Assembly: GCF_004379255.2 (NCBI RefSeq)
Contig: NC_056039.1
Span: forward strand, 19,791,883-19,855,882
Direction of reading: 5' to 3'
DNA: 64,000 bases
Origin: Salvia splendens
Taxonomy: Eukaryota; Streptophyta; Magnoliopsida; Lamiales; Lamiaceae
Positions within the stretch are counted from its first letter, which is position 1, and each line of letters starts with the position of its first letter. Below are positions 1 through 10,021 of this stretch, piece by piece. The notes beneath the pieces are model-generated. The model worked only from the letters and a program-made list of their open reading frames with translations. It was not told the DNA's origin and did no database searches. A program made the position numbers and the translations under genes.

Positions 1-1660
1 GTAGTACGTTATCATTGAGGAGTCTCCCTTTGACAAAACCACTTTGGTTGGAAGCTACCACGCGTGGGAGTAAAGGGGCCAGTCGCTTGGAGAGAATCTT
101 AGTAATCACCTTATTGATCACATTACACAAACTAATGGGCCTGTAGTCTCCCCATGACTCTGGAATGGGCTTCTTCGGGATGAGTACAATGCTTGTGGCC
201 GTGAAGCTTCGGGGAAGAAAGGCCCCACCGAAAAATTGTCTAACCGCATCCACCACATCCGATCCCACAATGCTCCAGCAGGCTTGGAAAAAGAGAGCCG
301 AATAGCCATCCGGTCCAGGAGCACTATTGGCCGAGATGTCGAAGACCGCTCTTTTCACTTCATCCGCATCTGGAGGTTCGGGGAGGGCCGCCAAAGACTC
401 CGAAGGGGGAAGTCGGTGTAGGAGGCTTAGGTCCGGTTCCGTAAGTACCGGATTGCATGGAGCAAGAAGGTTTTGATAAAACTCAACCGCCGATGCTTGG
501 ATGGCCGAGTCTTCCGTGAGTTCACACCCATTCACGTTGATCTTGTGTATCCGTAGCCGAACCCTCTTCTGCTTCACCCAGCCTTGATAGAATCTGGTGT
601 TTTTATCCCCATCTTCCAGCCACCGTAGTGCCGCCTTCTGACGCCAGAAGTCCTCCTCCATCTTAAGAAGGAGGATGTACTCCGCAATTTGTTTGTTGAC
701 CTCCGTTCTATTCCGGGCCGAGGGATCATCTTCGAACTCCGCTTGGGCTATCGCAATGCTTTCTTCACAGGACTTGAGGTTGGCGTGAATGTTCCCAAAT
801 ACCTCTCTATTCCACCGTTTTAATGTTCTCTTAATCCTTGCTAGCTTGAGCTTCAAGTTGAGGAGACCCGCCGCCTCCGTGGGGGTCCCCCAATCTTCCC
901 TCACCAATTCATTAAATCCTTCATGCCGTACCCACATGTTTTGGAACCGAAAGGCTTTACCTCCTCCGGGGGTGTTAGGCATCTTGCATCGGACAAGGAG
1001 AGGGCCATGATCCGATGCAATACGGGGGAGGTTCGTGACTCGTATTGCCTCGAACCGTTGAGACGCCACCTCATTAATCAGCACCCTGTCTAGCCTTTCC
1101 ATAAGGCCATTCTTAGCCCAAGTAAAGTCTGATCCATCATACCCTGGATCCAAAAGACCACAGTCTTCAATAGCCTCTGCAAAGTCCACCATTTCGGCCA
1201 GGCGGTTTGTGTCACTCCCCATTCTGTCTCCCGCGGAGAGGATTGTGCTGAAATCCCCTCCAATAAACCACGGCATTCCTTCCGAGACTTGGGTCAGCTC
1301 CCTCATTTTTTCCCACAAAGCAAGCCTCTCTCCTCTCGAACATTTAGCATACACGGCCGAGATTAAAATAGGTGTTGGAGTCCGGGGGCAAGTGAACAGC
1401 CCATGCAATAGTTGCTCCGAGTCATCCACCACCTCAAAATCCATCCCTTCCTCCACAAAAATCCATATCTTCCCATTGGCATTCGATCCCTTATAATGCA
1501 GCCCCAACACTTTTGAAAACTTGTCCGGGTTAGGGTCGACAAGTGGTTCCATTATTGCAAGAAAACAAATATTATGAGATTTAATTATTCTCTTTAGGAC
1601 GTTTTGGGTTGACGCATTTGCGATCCCCCTAACGTTCCAAAATAGAAAGTTCAAAGACAT
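1..1660 (-). CDS. LINE-1 ORF2, N-terminal part (endonuclease and start of RT)
   Basis: ORF2 polyprotein that nicks target DNA and reverse transcribes the element RNA. The start ATG at 1658-1660 gives MSLNFLFWN, as in sibling copies; it follows the ORF1 stop with a TAA-TG-ATG arrangement. The APE-type endonuclease domain is recognisable from IMEPL near residue 37, GGDFNTIL near 135 and SDHGP near 215. The reading frame then enters RT through APGPDGF and DYRPISLCN and stays open to the window edge at SGFVKGRLLNDN. I see no stop in this frame, so this portion may be intact. The missing part would hold the RT catalytic residues, zf-RVT and RNase H. Confidence 0.88.
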   Translation of the reverse strand, partial: MSLNFLFWNVRGIANASTQNVLKRIIKSHNICFLAIMEPLVDPNPDKFSKVLGLHYKGSNANGKIWIFVEEGMDFEVVDDSEQLLHGLFTCPRTPTPILISAVYAKCSRGERLALWEKMRELTQVSEGMPWFIGGDFSTILSAGDRMGSDTNRLAEMVDFAEAIEDCGLLDPGYDGSDFTWAKNGLMERLDRVLINEVASQRFEAIRVTNLPRIASDHGPLLVRCKMPNTPGGGKAFRFQNMWVRHEGFNELVREDWGTPTEAAGLLNLKLKLARIKRTLKRWNREVFGNIHANLKSCEESIAIAQAEFEDDPSARNRTEVNKQIAEYILLLKMEEDFWRQKAALRWLEDGDKNTRFYQGWVKQKRVRLRIHKINVNGCELTEDSAIQASAVEFYQNLLAPCNPVLTEPDLSLLHRLPPSESLAALPEPPDADEVKRAVFDISANSAPGPDGYSALFFQACWSIVGSDVVDAVRQFFGGAFLPRSFTATSIVLIPKKPIPESWGDYRPISLCNVINKVITKILSKRLAPLLPRVVASNQSGFVKGRLLNDNVL

Positions 1661-1662
1661 CA

Positions 1663-4262
1663 TTAACTAGCGGAGATCGTACCCGGTGGGATTGACGCCC
1701 CCCCTTGAAATTCAGTGATTTGGAGATTGCTCCTTCCATGGGGTGTCTCGGCCTCCCAATTCTCATCGTCCTCCATATCATTCTCCGTGAAGTTCTCTTG
1801 GGCCATGAGGGAGAAATAACGATTGGTGCTCATGTTGTGACTCAATGACCCCGGGATCCTCGGCCTTCTCGAAGGCAAATGGCTTGAAATGGCCTTTTGG
1901 TTGGACTAGGTCGTCCGAAGCCGATTGACCTTCATGCCGGGGCCGGTCCTCCTCTCCCGATTTGGTCTTTCGTCCATGTTCAAATGAAGGGGCCTTAGTG
2001 TGCGCCTGTCTACCTTGGTTTGGGACTCGTGCATTATGGGCGATTGTCGTGACCTCACTCCCCGAGCCATGCATATCACCCAAGAAGTCCGGTCCCGACC
2101 ACACCACCCCCGTGTGCACACTAGCCTTTGGGTTCATCCGGTTGTTGTTTTCCTTCCCCTTGTGTTTTCCTTGTTGTTTCCATTCCATGTTATTGTCGGT
2201 ATGTCTCGAATCATCAACGTTCATCTTCGTGCCATCATTGTTCTTCTTAGCTCCACTCCCAACATGTTGTTGCTGTTTTGGTGGTGCAACGTTGTAGTTT
2301 CTTTTTGGGGGTCGCTCCGTCTTTCCGGAAGCATAGCAAACTTCACTCTTGTGGCCCACGTGTTTACAATCCCCACAATAGGCCGGGATCTTATCCCACT
2401 TAACTTGTTGCACCAATTCACGTCCACAAATGTCAAGGATGATTTCGGTCGGTGGCAGTTCCGTGATGTCGATCTCGATGCACACCCGTGCGAATGAGAG
2501 TCTCGACTTGTTGGCCGTAGCTCTATCAATTTGGATCGGTGTACCAAGTAGTTTCCCAATGGCATAGAGGGCCGATTGATCAAACAGGTGTATCGGGAGC
2601 CCAATTAGGTTGCACCATATTGCCGCAATTGGGGACTCACAATAGGCATCAAAATCCGGTGACCATTTGAAGACTCTCATCGGATGCCGGTCAATGAACC
2701 ACACCGGAGTACCTTTGGGACCACTAAGGAGCCGAGCATAATCCGCCATGTCCTCGAATTGAACAAGAATATGTTTGGCATTAATATATTTCCAAGTGTA
2801 ACCTCGACAAAACTTAATGTTGTCTAGCGCCTTTTGAATTTGAGAGGAGGCCGGTATCGAATGCGAAAACTTACCTACAATTGCATGACCGAGAGATGAT
2901 GCCAACCTTTGGATTTCTGATCCGGAGAAGTAGATGGATGGGATTCCGTTTGCCGTGGACGCAAAGCCAATATTTTGTATGTTCTCCGGGTCGAAGGCTT
3001 GTGGACCCTCACTAGTCGATGCCCCTCTCACCATGTCGGCCATTGATTTCTTCTTGTTGGGGTTCTTCACACTTGGCCCGGTGTCATCTCCCAAAGGGTT
3101 GTGTGTCGGGTTATCATTAGTATTAACCCCGGGGATTGTTCCATTATGTGATCCATTGCTCGAGTCATTCTCGTTCATTGCTACATCGGGAGGCCGGGGC
3201 GTTCCCCTCTCCATCTCGTGCATTCCCGAGTCCGTCGCATGCATGCCCAAGGCCGAGGACGTATTCAAGTTGCGTTGGACGTTTTGATTAGGCTTGGTCA
3301 TCGGCCAACCCGGCTTCGTAAGAGTTGCTCCGGATTCGAAAGATGCTAGGATTCGCCGGGTTCTTCCCTTTTCTAGTGGCGGGAAGTCTTCCAAGGATGG
3401 TTCAATCTCCAAGCAAGGCCTACATGCCTCCATGTCTTTTCCTTTCCCATTTGTAACAAGGTTGGCTCTAGGCAATTCGACCTTGGCCGGCGTGGGCCCG
3501 GCGAGGAGGGGTTGCGCCGCCATCGAGTCAAGCCTCTCCGCCACGGTCAACTCAATAATTTGAGGGATCTCCATCCTTTTTGGCTCTACTTGCTGCATTG
3601 GAGGTGGTGAATGATGCTCCACATGTGACTCCCATTTTTGGTATGGGACAAAGGCACTTTCCAAAAGGCAATTTGTTCCCATATCCATTTCGGGAAAGTT
3701 GACTATCTCACTCCCCAATGTGCTTTTTGTCACACATACCGTCTTCCTCACCTCCAACGGTCTTCTCACCCATGCCGGGTTCAAGGTCGGACGGCGCGGC
3801 GTCGGCAGCCGGAGCTTTTCCATACACCACCATCTCCATATGAGTTCCATCCACATCGGACAAGTTAATGGGATGGGCTTCCCTATCTTGTGCTGCTTTA
3901 TAATCCATGGAGAGAGGCGAGAAGAGTGTTACCTTACATTTAGGACTTTCAAGGCCAGAGGCCGATCCGGAGCTCTCTAGCTCGGAGGTGACCGCACCAA
4001 AGTCGAGCTTCTTCGTGAGTTGTTTGTCCTCCGGGAAAGGGGAGAGTACGAATCTTTTCCGGCCATGGCCTTTGGTGATGGGAGCCGGCGTGCTCTTCCT
4101 AGCCGCTATCTTTCCCTTCTTGCTTGTCATTTTCATTTCTTTGGCCGGGATCTTCGGAGTTTGGTCCTCACTTGATCGGAAGACCATGAGTTGGTCCGGA
4201 ATAGATCTAGCCTCCTCGGGGTCCGGAGGAGCCGCGACTGGGTTTGGAGGTGGGTCCGGCAT
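1663..4262 (-). pseudogene. LINE-1 ORF1 (DUF4283-like plus CCHC), frameshifted
   Basis: ORF1 RNA-binding protein of the LINE. The start MPDPPPNP at about 4262 matches LINE-4. The N-terminal third carries the basic RKSTPAP/GRKRF/PEDKQ motif. The DUF4283-like domain (SLGHAIVGKFSHSIP to the ATANKSRLSFAR region) is intact, followed by a CCHC knuckle CGDCKHVGHKSEVC. Three frame segments are needed: about 4262-3730, 3730-1865 and 1865-1663, so there are two frameshifts, one after the acidic N-terminal region and one in the C-terminal tail before STNRYFSLMAQE. The stop TAA is at 1663-1665. Probably non-functional as it stands unless the shifts are sequencing errors. Confidence 0.88.
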
Positions 4263-4488
4263 GGCCGGACGTGGAGCACAAGGTTGGTTCGGCGGCCAAA
4301 GCCGTGTGTTGGTGAAGAAGTCGAGCAACACAACGACTCGCCGGGGTAGGGAGGAGTGAGACGGTGACCGAGGGTTGAATGCGCCGATTGGGAGTGTTAG
4401 AGGGGAGGTTGAGGGCGGTGTGGATTGCGTTATGGCGGCTGGACGTGAAAGCGTGGGGGCGGCGGGATGAATCAAGATGTGGGTATTG

Positions 4489-4518
4489 CTAGAGAGAAGG
4501 AGGAGCGTCTCTCTCTAG
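4489..4518 (-). promoter_or_regulatory. 5'-terminal hairpin of LINE-1
   Basis: Perfect 9-bp inverted repeat CTAGAGAGA / TCTCTCTAG enclosing a 12-nt loop, at the 5' end of the element. The same 30-nt unit lies at the 5' end of five other copies in the window. It could mark the transcript start or act in RNA packaging; the function is inferred only from conservation. Confidence 0.7.
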
Positions 4519-4568
4519 ATTCGACATTGAGATGCAATTTTTATCAACAACGAAAGGTAACAGAACAT

Positions 4569-4592
4569 GGCCACACCCAAAAGTGATGTGCC
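4569..4592 (-). other. LINE-2 3'-UTR hairpin II
   Basis: Stem GGCACATC / GGTGTGGCC around the loop ACTTTTG. One arm base differs from the usual CACACC but keeps a G-U pair in RNA. An upstream hairpin I (GGTCC...GGACC, flanked by GAGTAG and CACACTACTC) lies at about 4600-4665. Confidence 0.6.
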
Positions 4593-5677
4593 AGATCAAA
4601 CTCAGGAGTAGTGTGCGGTCCGGTTCCACATACCCGGACCTGGACCTCATCCTACTCCCTTTCAAAACCAAAATACAATTGAACACATACAAAAGCCCAT
4701 TACTTCTACCTCTACGACATCCGGTACGAATCAGGATCGATGGCCACTTTCCGGGCCTCGTGCTACTCTCGCTCATCATCTCTCACCCGAAGATTGGGGA
4801 CTCCCATTTCGTCCATCCGGATGATGGCTCTAATTGTTGCTGGAACATTTTGTGAGGACATTTGTTGGAAATGATCTTGTTCCGCTCCCATTTTGGCGAG
4901 CAAATCGGCCGCCTTGTTGCCCTCCCTAGGGATGAAAGTGGCCCTGACGGTATGTCTACGCTTAAAGCCATGTAGCCGGGCCATTACGCGGCGAACTTGT
5001 GCCGGGCCCCAAGCCGAGCCATTGAGCAACTTAATGGCTTGTTCCGCATCTGCTTCAACCCAAATGGGTAGGTTGAACCCCTTTGCTACCTCCAACCCAT
5101 GGTGAATGGCCATAAGCTCGGCCTCAAGAGCCGAGTGAGCGGCGAGTGGGGTTGCAAAAGCTACAAGCAGCTTCCCATTGTGGTCCCGAACCAGACCCCC
5201 TCCGCCGCCCATGTTTGTTGCCTCAGAGAACGCCCCATCCGTGTTAAGCTTGATCCATGTGCGTTCCGGGGGATGCCACTTAACCGGCATAACTAACGGT
5301 CTCGGCCCCCTTGTCTCGGGGTGGGTTCGGAAGGCTCATTCCGATTTTTACTCCCTTCCAATGTTTCGGCTTGATGTGTCCGTTGGCCATGTTGTTGTAG
5401 ATGAACATGTGAACCTGCCAAACAACATTGTACGGTTTGAACTGAATTTGCTCATGTTGACTCCTATTTCTCTCCGCCCAAAGGAACCACAAAATGAGGT
5501 AAGGAATGACTCGGCTAAGATGTCTTCTATCCTGTTGTTGGGTCCTAGCGGACCATACTTGCAACCTGTCCGGGATGGTGTCGTTCACCCTAAGGGGTGG
5601 GGCCGAGCCTTCGAACCAGCCGTTGAACTCCTTCCAAACACATGTTGCTCCCCACCCCCGAATGAAGAGATGTTGGT

Positions 5678-8600
5678 TGTCATAATGTTTTATTTCTTGC
5701 AATAATGGAACCGCTCACACAACCGGACCCGGACCGTTTCTCTAAGGCCTTGGGGCTGTCCTTCATTGGTTCGAACACGAACGAGAAGATTTGGATGTTT
5801 GCGGAAGAGGGGTCCACTTTTGATATTGAGGTTGACTCGGAACAAATTCTTCACGGGTACCTCAAATCCCACCGCCTTGCTAGGCCGGTGGCCATCTCAG
5901 CCGTGTACGCCAAATGTACAAGGGCTGAAAGACATCACTTATGGGACAAGATGAGAGAGATTGCCGGGCCTCTTGAGGGAACACCTTGGATCATCGGTGG
6001 CGATTTCAACACCATGCTATCTCACCAAGACAGAGTCGGAAGTGATACCAACCGGCAAGCCGAGATGGTAGATTTTGCGGAGGCAACGGAAGATTGTAGG
6101 CTGCTCGACCCTGGTTTTGATGGAGCGGCATTCACTTGGGCCAAGAATGGCCTTTTTGAAAGGTTGGATAGAGTGCTTGTCAGCGAGAATTGGACTAAGA
6201 CCTTCGAGGCTACTCGGGTTACGAACCTCCCCCGGATTGCCTCGGACCATGGACCAATTCTTGTCAGGTGCACGAAGATGAACACATCCGCTGGAGCCAA
6301 GGCTTTCAGGTTCCAGAACATGTGGATCCGACATGAAGGATTCATGGCCGTAGTGCAAAAAGCATGGGAGGAGCCCACGGGGGCGGGTGGAATCCTAAAC
6401 ATTCAAATCAAGCAGGCCAGAGTTAAAAAGGCCCTTAAGAAGTGGAACAAAGAGGTTTTTGGAAACATCCATGCTAATCTAAAAGAAAAGGAGGAAGAAA
6501 TTGCTCTGGCCCAATCTTGTTTCGAAGCAAGGCCGACTCCGGATCACAGGACAGCGATCAACAAACACATTGCCGAGTACATCCTTTTGCTGAGAATGGA
6601 AGAAGATTTTTGGCGACAGAAGGCAGCTTTGAGGTGGCTTGCCGAGGGAGACAAAAATACCCGGTTCTACCAAAGCTGGGTGAAACAAAAGAGGGTTCGT
6701 CTCCGCATCCATTCAATACGTGTCCATGGGCAGGAGCTCACCGAGGAAGCCGAGATTAAAAAGTCCGCAGTGGAGTTCTTCCAACAACTCCTTGCCCCCA
6801 ACAATCCGACACTTGAAGATCCAGACCTCGACCTAATCCAGCAGGTCCACTCAGCCGAGCAGTTCGCTGACATCGCAGATGCCCCAAGTGCGGACGAGGT
6901 CAGGAGTGCCACCTTTTGCATTTCCGGAGATAGTGCACCCGGACCCGACGGCTTCTCGGCCACCTTCTATCAAGCCTGCTGGCCCATTGTGGGGCCGGAG
7001 GTAGTGGAAGCAATCAGACAGTTCTTCAGAGGGGCCTTCCTGCCGAGGAGCATCACGGCCACAAGCATAGTCCTTATCCCAAAGAAGGCATCGCCGGAGT
7101 CATGGACCGACTACCGACCCATCAGTCTCTGCAATGTTTTAAACAAGATCATTACCAAGGTACTCACCTCTCGACTCTCTCCTTTCCTCCCACAGGTCAT
7201 CTCCCCAAACCAAAGTGGATTTGTCAAAGGTCGGCTCCTTAACGACAACGCACTTCTGGCCCAAGAGATGTTCCATGAGCTTGCTAGATGCTCCCCAGCA
7301 CCTAATGTGGCAGTAAAGATTGACATGGCTAAAGCCTATGATAGGGTCCAATGGCCATTCCTCTTCAAAGTTTTACGCCGTATGGGTTTCCCGGATTCAT
7401 GGATTTCACTTATGGAGAGGTGTATTGGGTATTGCTGGTTCTCGGTCCTTGTTAACGGGGCACCCTCGGGCTTCTTTAGATCAACTCGAGGACTTCGGCA
7501 AGGAGACCCGATCTCCCCCGCTCTGTTCGTAATCGCTGCGGACTACCTGTCCCGAGCATTAGATAAGCTCATCCTCGGTCAAAAGGACATGACGTTCAAA
7601 GCCTCCCGGAGATGCATGGAGATCAGCCATCTAGCCTATGCGGACGACATTATCATCTTCACTCAAGCGGCGGCAAATCCTATGCGCCGGCTAAGAGCCT
7701 CTCTCGAAAAATATGAAAGAGTCTCCGGCCAACAAGTCAGCCTCGCCAAGAGTAATTTCTATATTGCCGAGGCCCATGAACATTGGGCAAACTCGATCCA
7801 GGCGGAAGGAGGCTTCTCTAGAGGGGCCTTTCCTTTTCTCTATCTCGGAGTCCCTATCTATCGTGGTGCCAAACGCACGGACATGTTCCTCTTTCTACGG
7901 GAAAAGATTGCAAGAAGGATCTCAGGATGGGCACACCGTCACCTATCCTTTGGAGGAAGGCTTACGTTGATTAAGAGCACTCTTGAAGCGATCCCCTTGC
8001 ACATCTTTCAAGCCGTCGAGCCCACGGCCGGTACCCTCAAGCAACTTGATCAACAAATGGCCCGATTCTTTTGGGGGTCTACGAATGAAAAGAAGCGGAC
8101 CCATTGGATTGGATGGGAACAAATGTGCCGGCCCACTGATGAAGGAGGCCTTGGGATCCGAAAAACTATGGAGGTCCTCCGCGCCTTCAATATCAAACTT
8201 TGGTGGCGATTTCGGGAGCAAAACTCCCTTTGGGCAAGATACATGATGGCAAAATATTGCTCCAACTCCACACCGCTCACCTTGAGATTGCCGAGCAGGA
8301 GTAGCCCTACGTGGAGAAGGCTCTCAAGAGCATGGCCCCTCGCGCAACCGCACATGAGATGGCTAGTGGGACAAGGGGACATCTACTTCTGGGATGACAT
8401 TTGGCTTGGCAATAGCCCTCTGAGGGAACTTAGTCTTGATGATAGGGGAAGACCAACCACCCGGGTCTCGGAGTTCATTACAAATGGTGGTTGGGATGTG
8501 CCCAAGCTTCAACTCCTTCACAATCAGGCCGGCCTCCCTCAGCATGTTATCGATGGCATCATTAATACACCGATCCTCCATGACGAACAGGATATCCCGA

Positions 8601-9763
8601 GGTGGAACCTCTCTAAGCATGGGGAATTCACGGTGGCTTCGACATGGGACACACTTCGAGGACGAAACCCGATCATCCATGGTTTGGGGGACGTTTGGAA
8701 GGTAGGCCTCACCAACTCAATAGCCATCTTTATCTGGAGGCTTCTCTCCAATCGGGTGCCGGTTGACACGAAACTTCAGTGGCGGGAGATTGAGCTAGCC
8801 TCTAAGTGCCAATGCTGCCCCCACAGACCGAACACTGAGTCACTCCAACACCTCTTCATCCAGGGATATGGAGCTCGCAGAGTATGGAGTGAGTTCGACG
8901 GCTGGTTCACAGGCCCGTTCCCATGCATCCATATCAATGACACAATCCCTACGAGAATCGAAGTGTGGGCGCGAAGGTGCCAACAGCCGAACAAGAAACA
9001 TCTTAGCCGAGCCACTCCATACCTCATCCTTTGGTTTATTTGGTCGGAGAGAAACAGGAGCCGCCACCAAGGCACACAGTTTAAACCACAAAACGTGGTA
9101 TGGCAGGTCCACATGTTCATTCGAAATGCTATGTCTAATGGAAGCTTGAAGCCGAAACATTGGAAGGGAGTTAAACTTGGAATCAATATTCCTCAACAAG
9201 CGGCGGCAATCAGGGCGCTACCCCTAGCCATGGCAATCAAATGGAACCCCCCGGATCAGCCGTGGATAAAGCTCAACACGGATGGCTCCTATAATGAAGC
9301 GAACGGCAGTACAGGGGCTGGCGGGATTATTCGAGACCACTCGGGTAAGATGCTCGTCGCCGTCAGCACACCCCTTGAAGCCCACTCGGCGTTAGAAGCG
9401 GAGCTGTTGGCCATGATTCACGGGCTAAATATAGCCAAGGAATTCGGCCTACCAATCTGGATTGAGTCAGATGCAGAGCAAGCAATCAAATTGGTCAATG
9501 GGACGGGATGGGGGCCGGCACTCGCTCGGCAAGCGGTGGCGCAACTAACCATTCTCAAACGCCAACTCAAATTCCGAGCCACCTTCATACACAGGGAGGG
9601 GAACAAAGCGGCGGACTTCCTTGCGAAAATGGGGCTAGTCCAAAACAGTGGCCTACGAATGCACTACAACTCAGCACCGAGAGAACTATTGGACTTGGTT
9701 AGATTGGACGAGATGGGAGTGTCGCACATCCGAAACCTAGACGGGGACGGGCATCAAAGTTGA
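5678..9763 (+). CDS. LINE-3 ORF2, nearly complete (lacks about 29 N-terminal codons)
   Basis: Open for 1352 codons from MEPLTQPDPDR at 5705, and in frame upstream to the truncation point. Domain order: endonuclease (GGDFNT, ATRVTNLPRIASDHGP), linker, RT (DYRPISLCN, SGFVKGRLLNDN, KIDMAKAYDR, RGLRQGDPIS, LAYADD), thumb with FLYLGVPIYRG, zf-RVT (CQCCPHRPNTESLQHLF), then RNase H with NTDGS, ALEAEL, ESDAEQA and GNKAADFLA. All expected acidic residues of RT and RNase H are present. The loss of the first about 29 residues removes the first endonuclease strand (FWNVRG), so the product would probably not nick DNA. The RT and RNase H could be functional if expressed. Confidence 0.93.
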   Translation, partial: CHNVLFLAIMEPLTQPDPDRFSKALGLSFIGSNTNEKIWMFAEEGSTFDIEVDSEQILHGYLKSHRLARPVAISAVYAKCTRAERHHLWDKMREIAGPLEGTPWIIGGDFNTMLSHQDRVGSDTNRQAEMVDFAEATEDCRLLDPGFDGAAFTWAKNGLFERLDRVLVSENWTKTFEATRVTNLPRIASDHGPILVRCTKMNTSAGAKAFRFQNMWIRHEGFMAVVQKAWEEPTGAGGILNIQIKQARVKKALKKWNKEVFGNIHANLKEKEEEIALAQSCFEARPTPDHRTAINKHIAEYILLLRMEEDFWRQKAALRWLAEGDKNTRFYQSWVKQKRVRLRIHSIRVHGQELTEEAEIKKSAVEFFQQLLAPNNPTLEDPDLDLIQQVHSAEQFADIADAPSADEVRSATFCISGDSAPGPDGFSATFYQACWPIVGPEVVEAIRQFFRGAFLPRSITATSIVLIPKKASPESWTDYRPISLCNVLNKIITKVLTSRLSPFLPQVISPNQSGFVKGRLLNDNALLAQEMFHELARCSPAPNVAVKIDMAKAYDRVQWPFLFKVLRRMGFPDSWISLMERCIGYCWFSVLVNGAPSGFFRSTRGLRQGDPISPALFVIAADYLSRALDKLILGQKDMTFKASRRCMEISHLAYADDIIIFTQAAANPMRRLRASLEKYERVSGQQVSLAKSNFYIAEAHEHWANSIQAEGGFSRGAFPFLYLGVPIYRGAKRTDMFLFLREKIARRISGWAHRHLSFGGRLTLIKSTLEAIPLHIFQAVEPTAGTLKQLDQQMARFFWGSTNEKKRTHWIGWEQMCRPTDEGGLGIRKTMEVLRAFNIKLWWRFREQNSLWARYMMAKYCSNSTPLTLRLPSRSSPTWRRLSRAWPLAQPHMRWLVGQGDIYFWDDIWLGNSPLRELSLDDRGRPTTRVSEFITNGGWDVPKLQLLHNQAGLPQHVIDGIINTPILHDEQDIPRWNLSKHGEFTVASTWDTLRGRNPIIHGLGDVWKVGLTNSIAIFIWRLLSNRVPVDTKLQWREIELASKCQCCPHRPNTESLQHLFIQGYGARRVWSEFDGWFTGPFPCIHINDTIPTRIEVWARRCQQPNKKHLSRATPYLILWFIWSERNRSRHQGTQFKPQNVVWQVHMFIRNAMSNGSLKPKHWKGVKLGINIPQQAAAIRALPLAMAIKWNPPDQPWIKLNTDGSYNEANGSTGAGGIIRDHSGKMLVAVSTPLEAHSALEAELLAMIHGLNIAKEFGLPIWIESDAEQAIKLVNGTGWGPALARQAVAQLTILKRQLKFRATFIHREGNKAADFLAKMGLVQNSGLRMHYNSAPRELLDLVRLDEMGVSHIRNLDGDGHQS

Positions 9764-9821
9764 TCATGAGACGATGGGAGATTATAGTGACTAGCTTTGT
9801 GGTTAATTGTATTTTGGAAAG

Positions 9822-9868
9822 GAGTATGATGAGGTCCGAACCTTGTGGGATCGGACCGCATACTACTC
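9822..9868 (+). other. LINE-3 3'-UTR hairpin I
   Basis: Long hairpin: outer GAGTATG with CATACTACTC, inner GGTCCGA (9833-9839) with TCGGACC (9851-9857), loop ACCTTGTGGGA. Other copies change the inner stem but keep it paired: GGTCCGG/CCGGACC in LINE-4 and AGTCCG/CGGACT in LINE-10. Confidence 0.65.
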
Positions 9869-9881
9869 TTGATTTTGTTAC

Positions 9882-9905
9882 GGCACACCACTTTTGGGTG
9901 TGGCC
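9882..9905 (+). other. LINE-3 3'-UTR hairpin II
   Basis: Stem GGCACACC / GGTGTGGCC, one bulged C, 7-nt loop ACTTTTG. It lies about 75 nt before the poly(A). Identical in LINE-8, and present with a different stem sequence in LINE-10 and LINE-11. Confidence 0.7.
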
Positions 9906-9977
9906 ACGCCTTGTAATTATCTCCTTTGGAAATATAGGGATGAGGGACCCACGAACCCTCCACCGTAGAGGTGTTTG

Positions 9978-9980
<3 letters not shown>

Positions 9981-10019
<39 letters not shown>
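9981..10019 (+). repeat. Poly(A) tail of LINE-3
   Basis: Uninterrupted run of 39 A preceded by the terminal motif GGTGTTTGATT shared by most copies. A pure run of this length suggests a recent insertion. Confidence 0.95.

Positions 10020-10021
<2 letters not shown>

Larger units (their letters stand above)
1..4518 (-). mobile_element. LINE-1: L1-clade LINE, full 5' end, 3' part outside window
   Basis: Minus-strand non-LTR retrotransposon. From right to left it shows the 5' hairpin, ORF1, a TAA-TG-ATG junction and ORF2, which leaves the window inside the RT domain. Its ORF1 and ORF2 are closest to those of LINE-4, so the two form one subfamily in direct orientation. The 3' end and poly(A) lie outside, so no target-site duplication can be tested. 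Its 5' end directly abuts the 3' end of LINE-2. Confidence 0.93.
5677..10019 (+). mobile_element. LINE-3: 5'-truncated LINE inserted in LINE-2
   Basis: Plus-strand insertion beginning inside ORF2 at about codon 29 and ending in a 39-nt poly(A). It is flanked by the perfect 13-bp duplication GAAGAGATGTTGG (5664-5676 and 10020-10032), which lies in the zf-RVT coding part of LINE-2. It belongs to the same subfamily as LINE-7 and LINE-8. The long uninterrupted ORF, pure poly(A) and perfect duplication mark it as one of the youngest insertions. Confidence 0.95.

Noticed and set aside
3294..3563. Many open frames of 60-180 codons antisense or out of frame to the LINE ORFs
   Set aside because: They are shadows: they recur at the same offset in every LINE copy, have no domain of their own and overlap coding sequence with clear motifs.
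4763..5290. Stand-alone host RNase H-like gene
   Set aside because: It is in order after zf-RVT and before a LINE 3' UTR, and is the C-terminal domain of LINE-2 ORF2.
9700..10020. Protein with a long poly-Phe stretch on the minus strand
   Set aside because: It is translation through the poly(T) of the LINE-3 tail; the same happens at other tails (for example LINE-10 near 38861).
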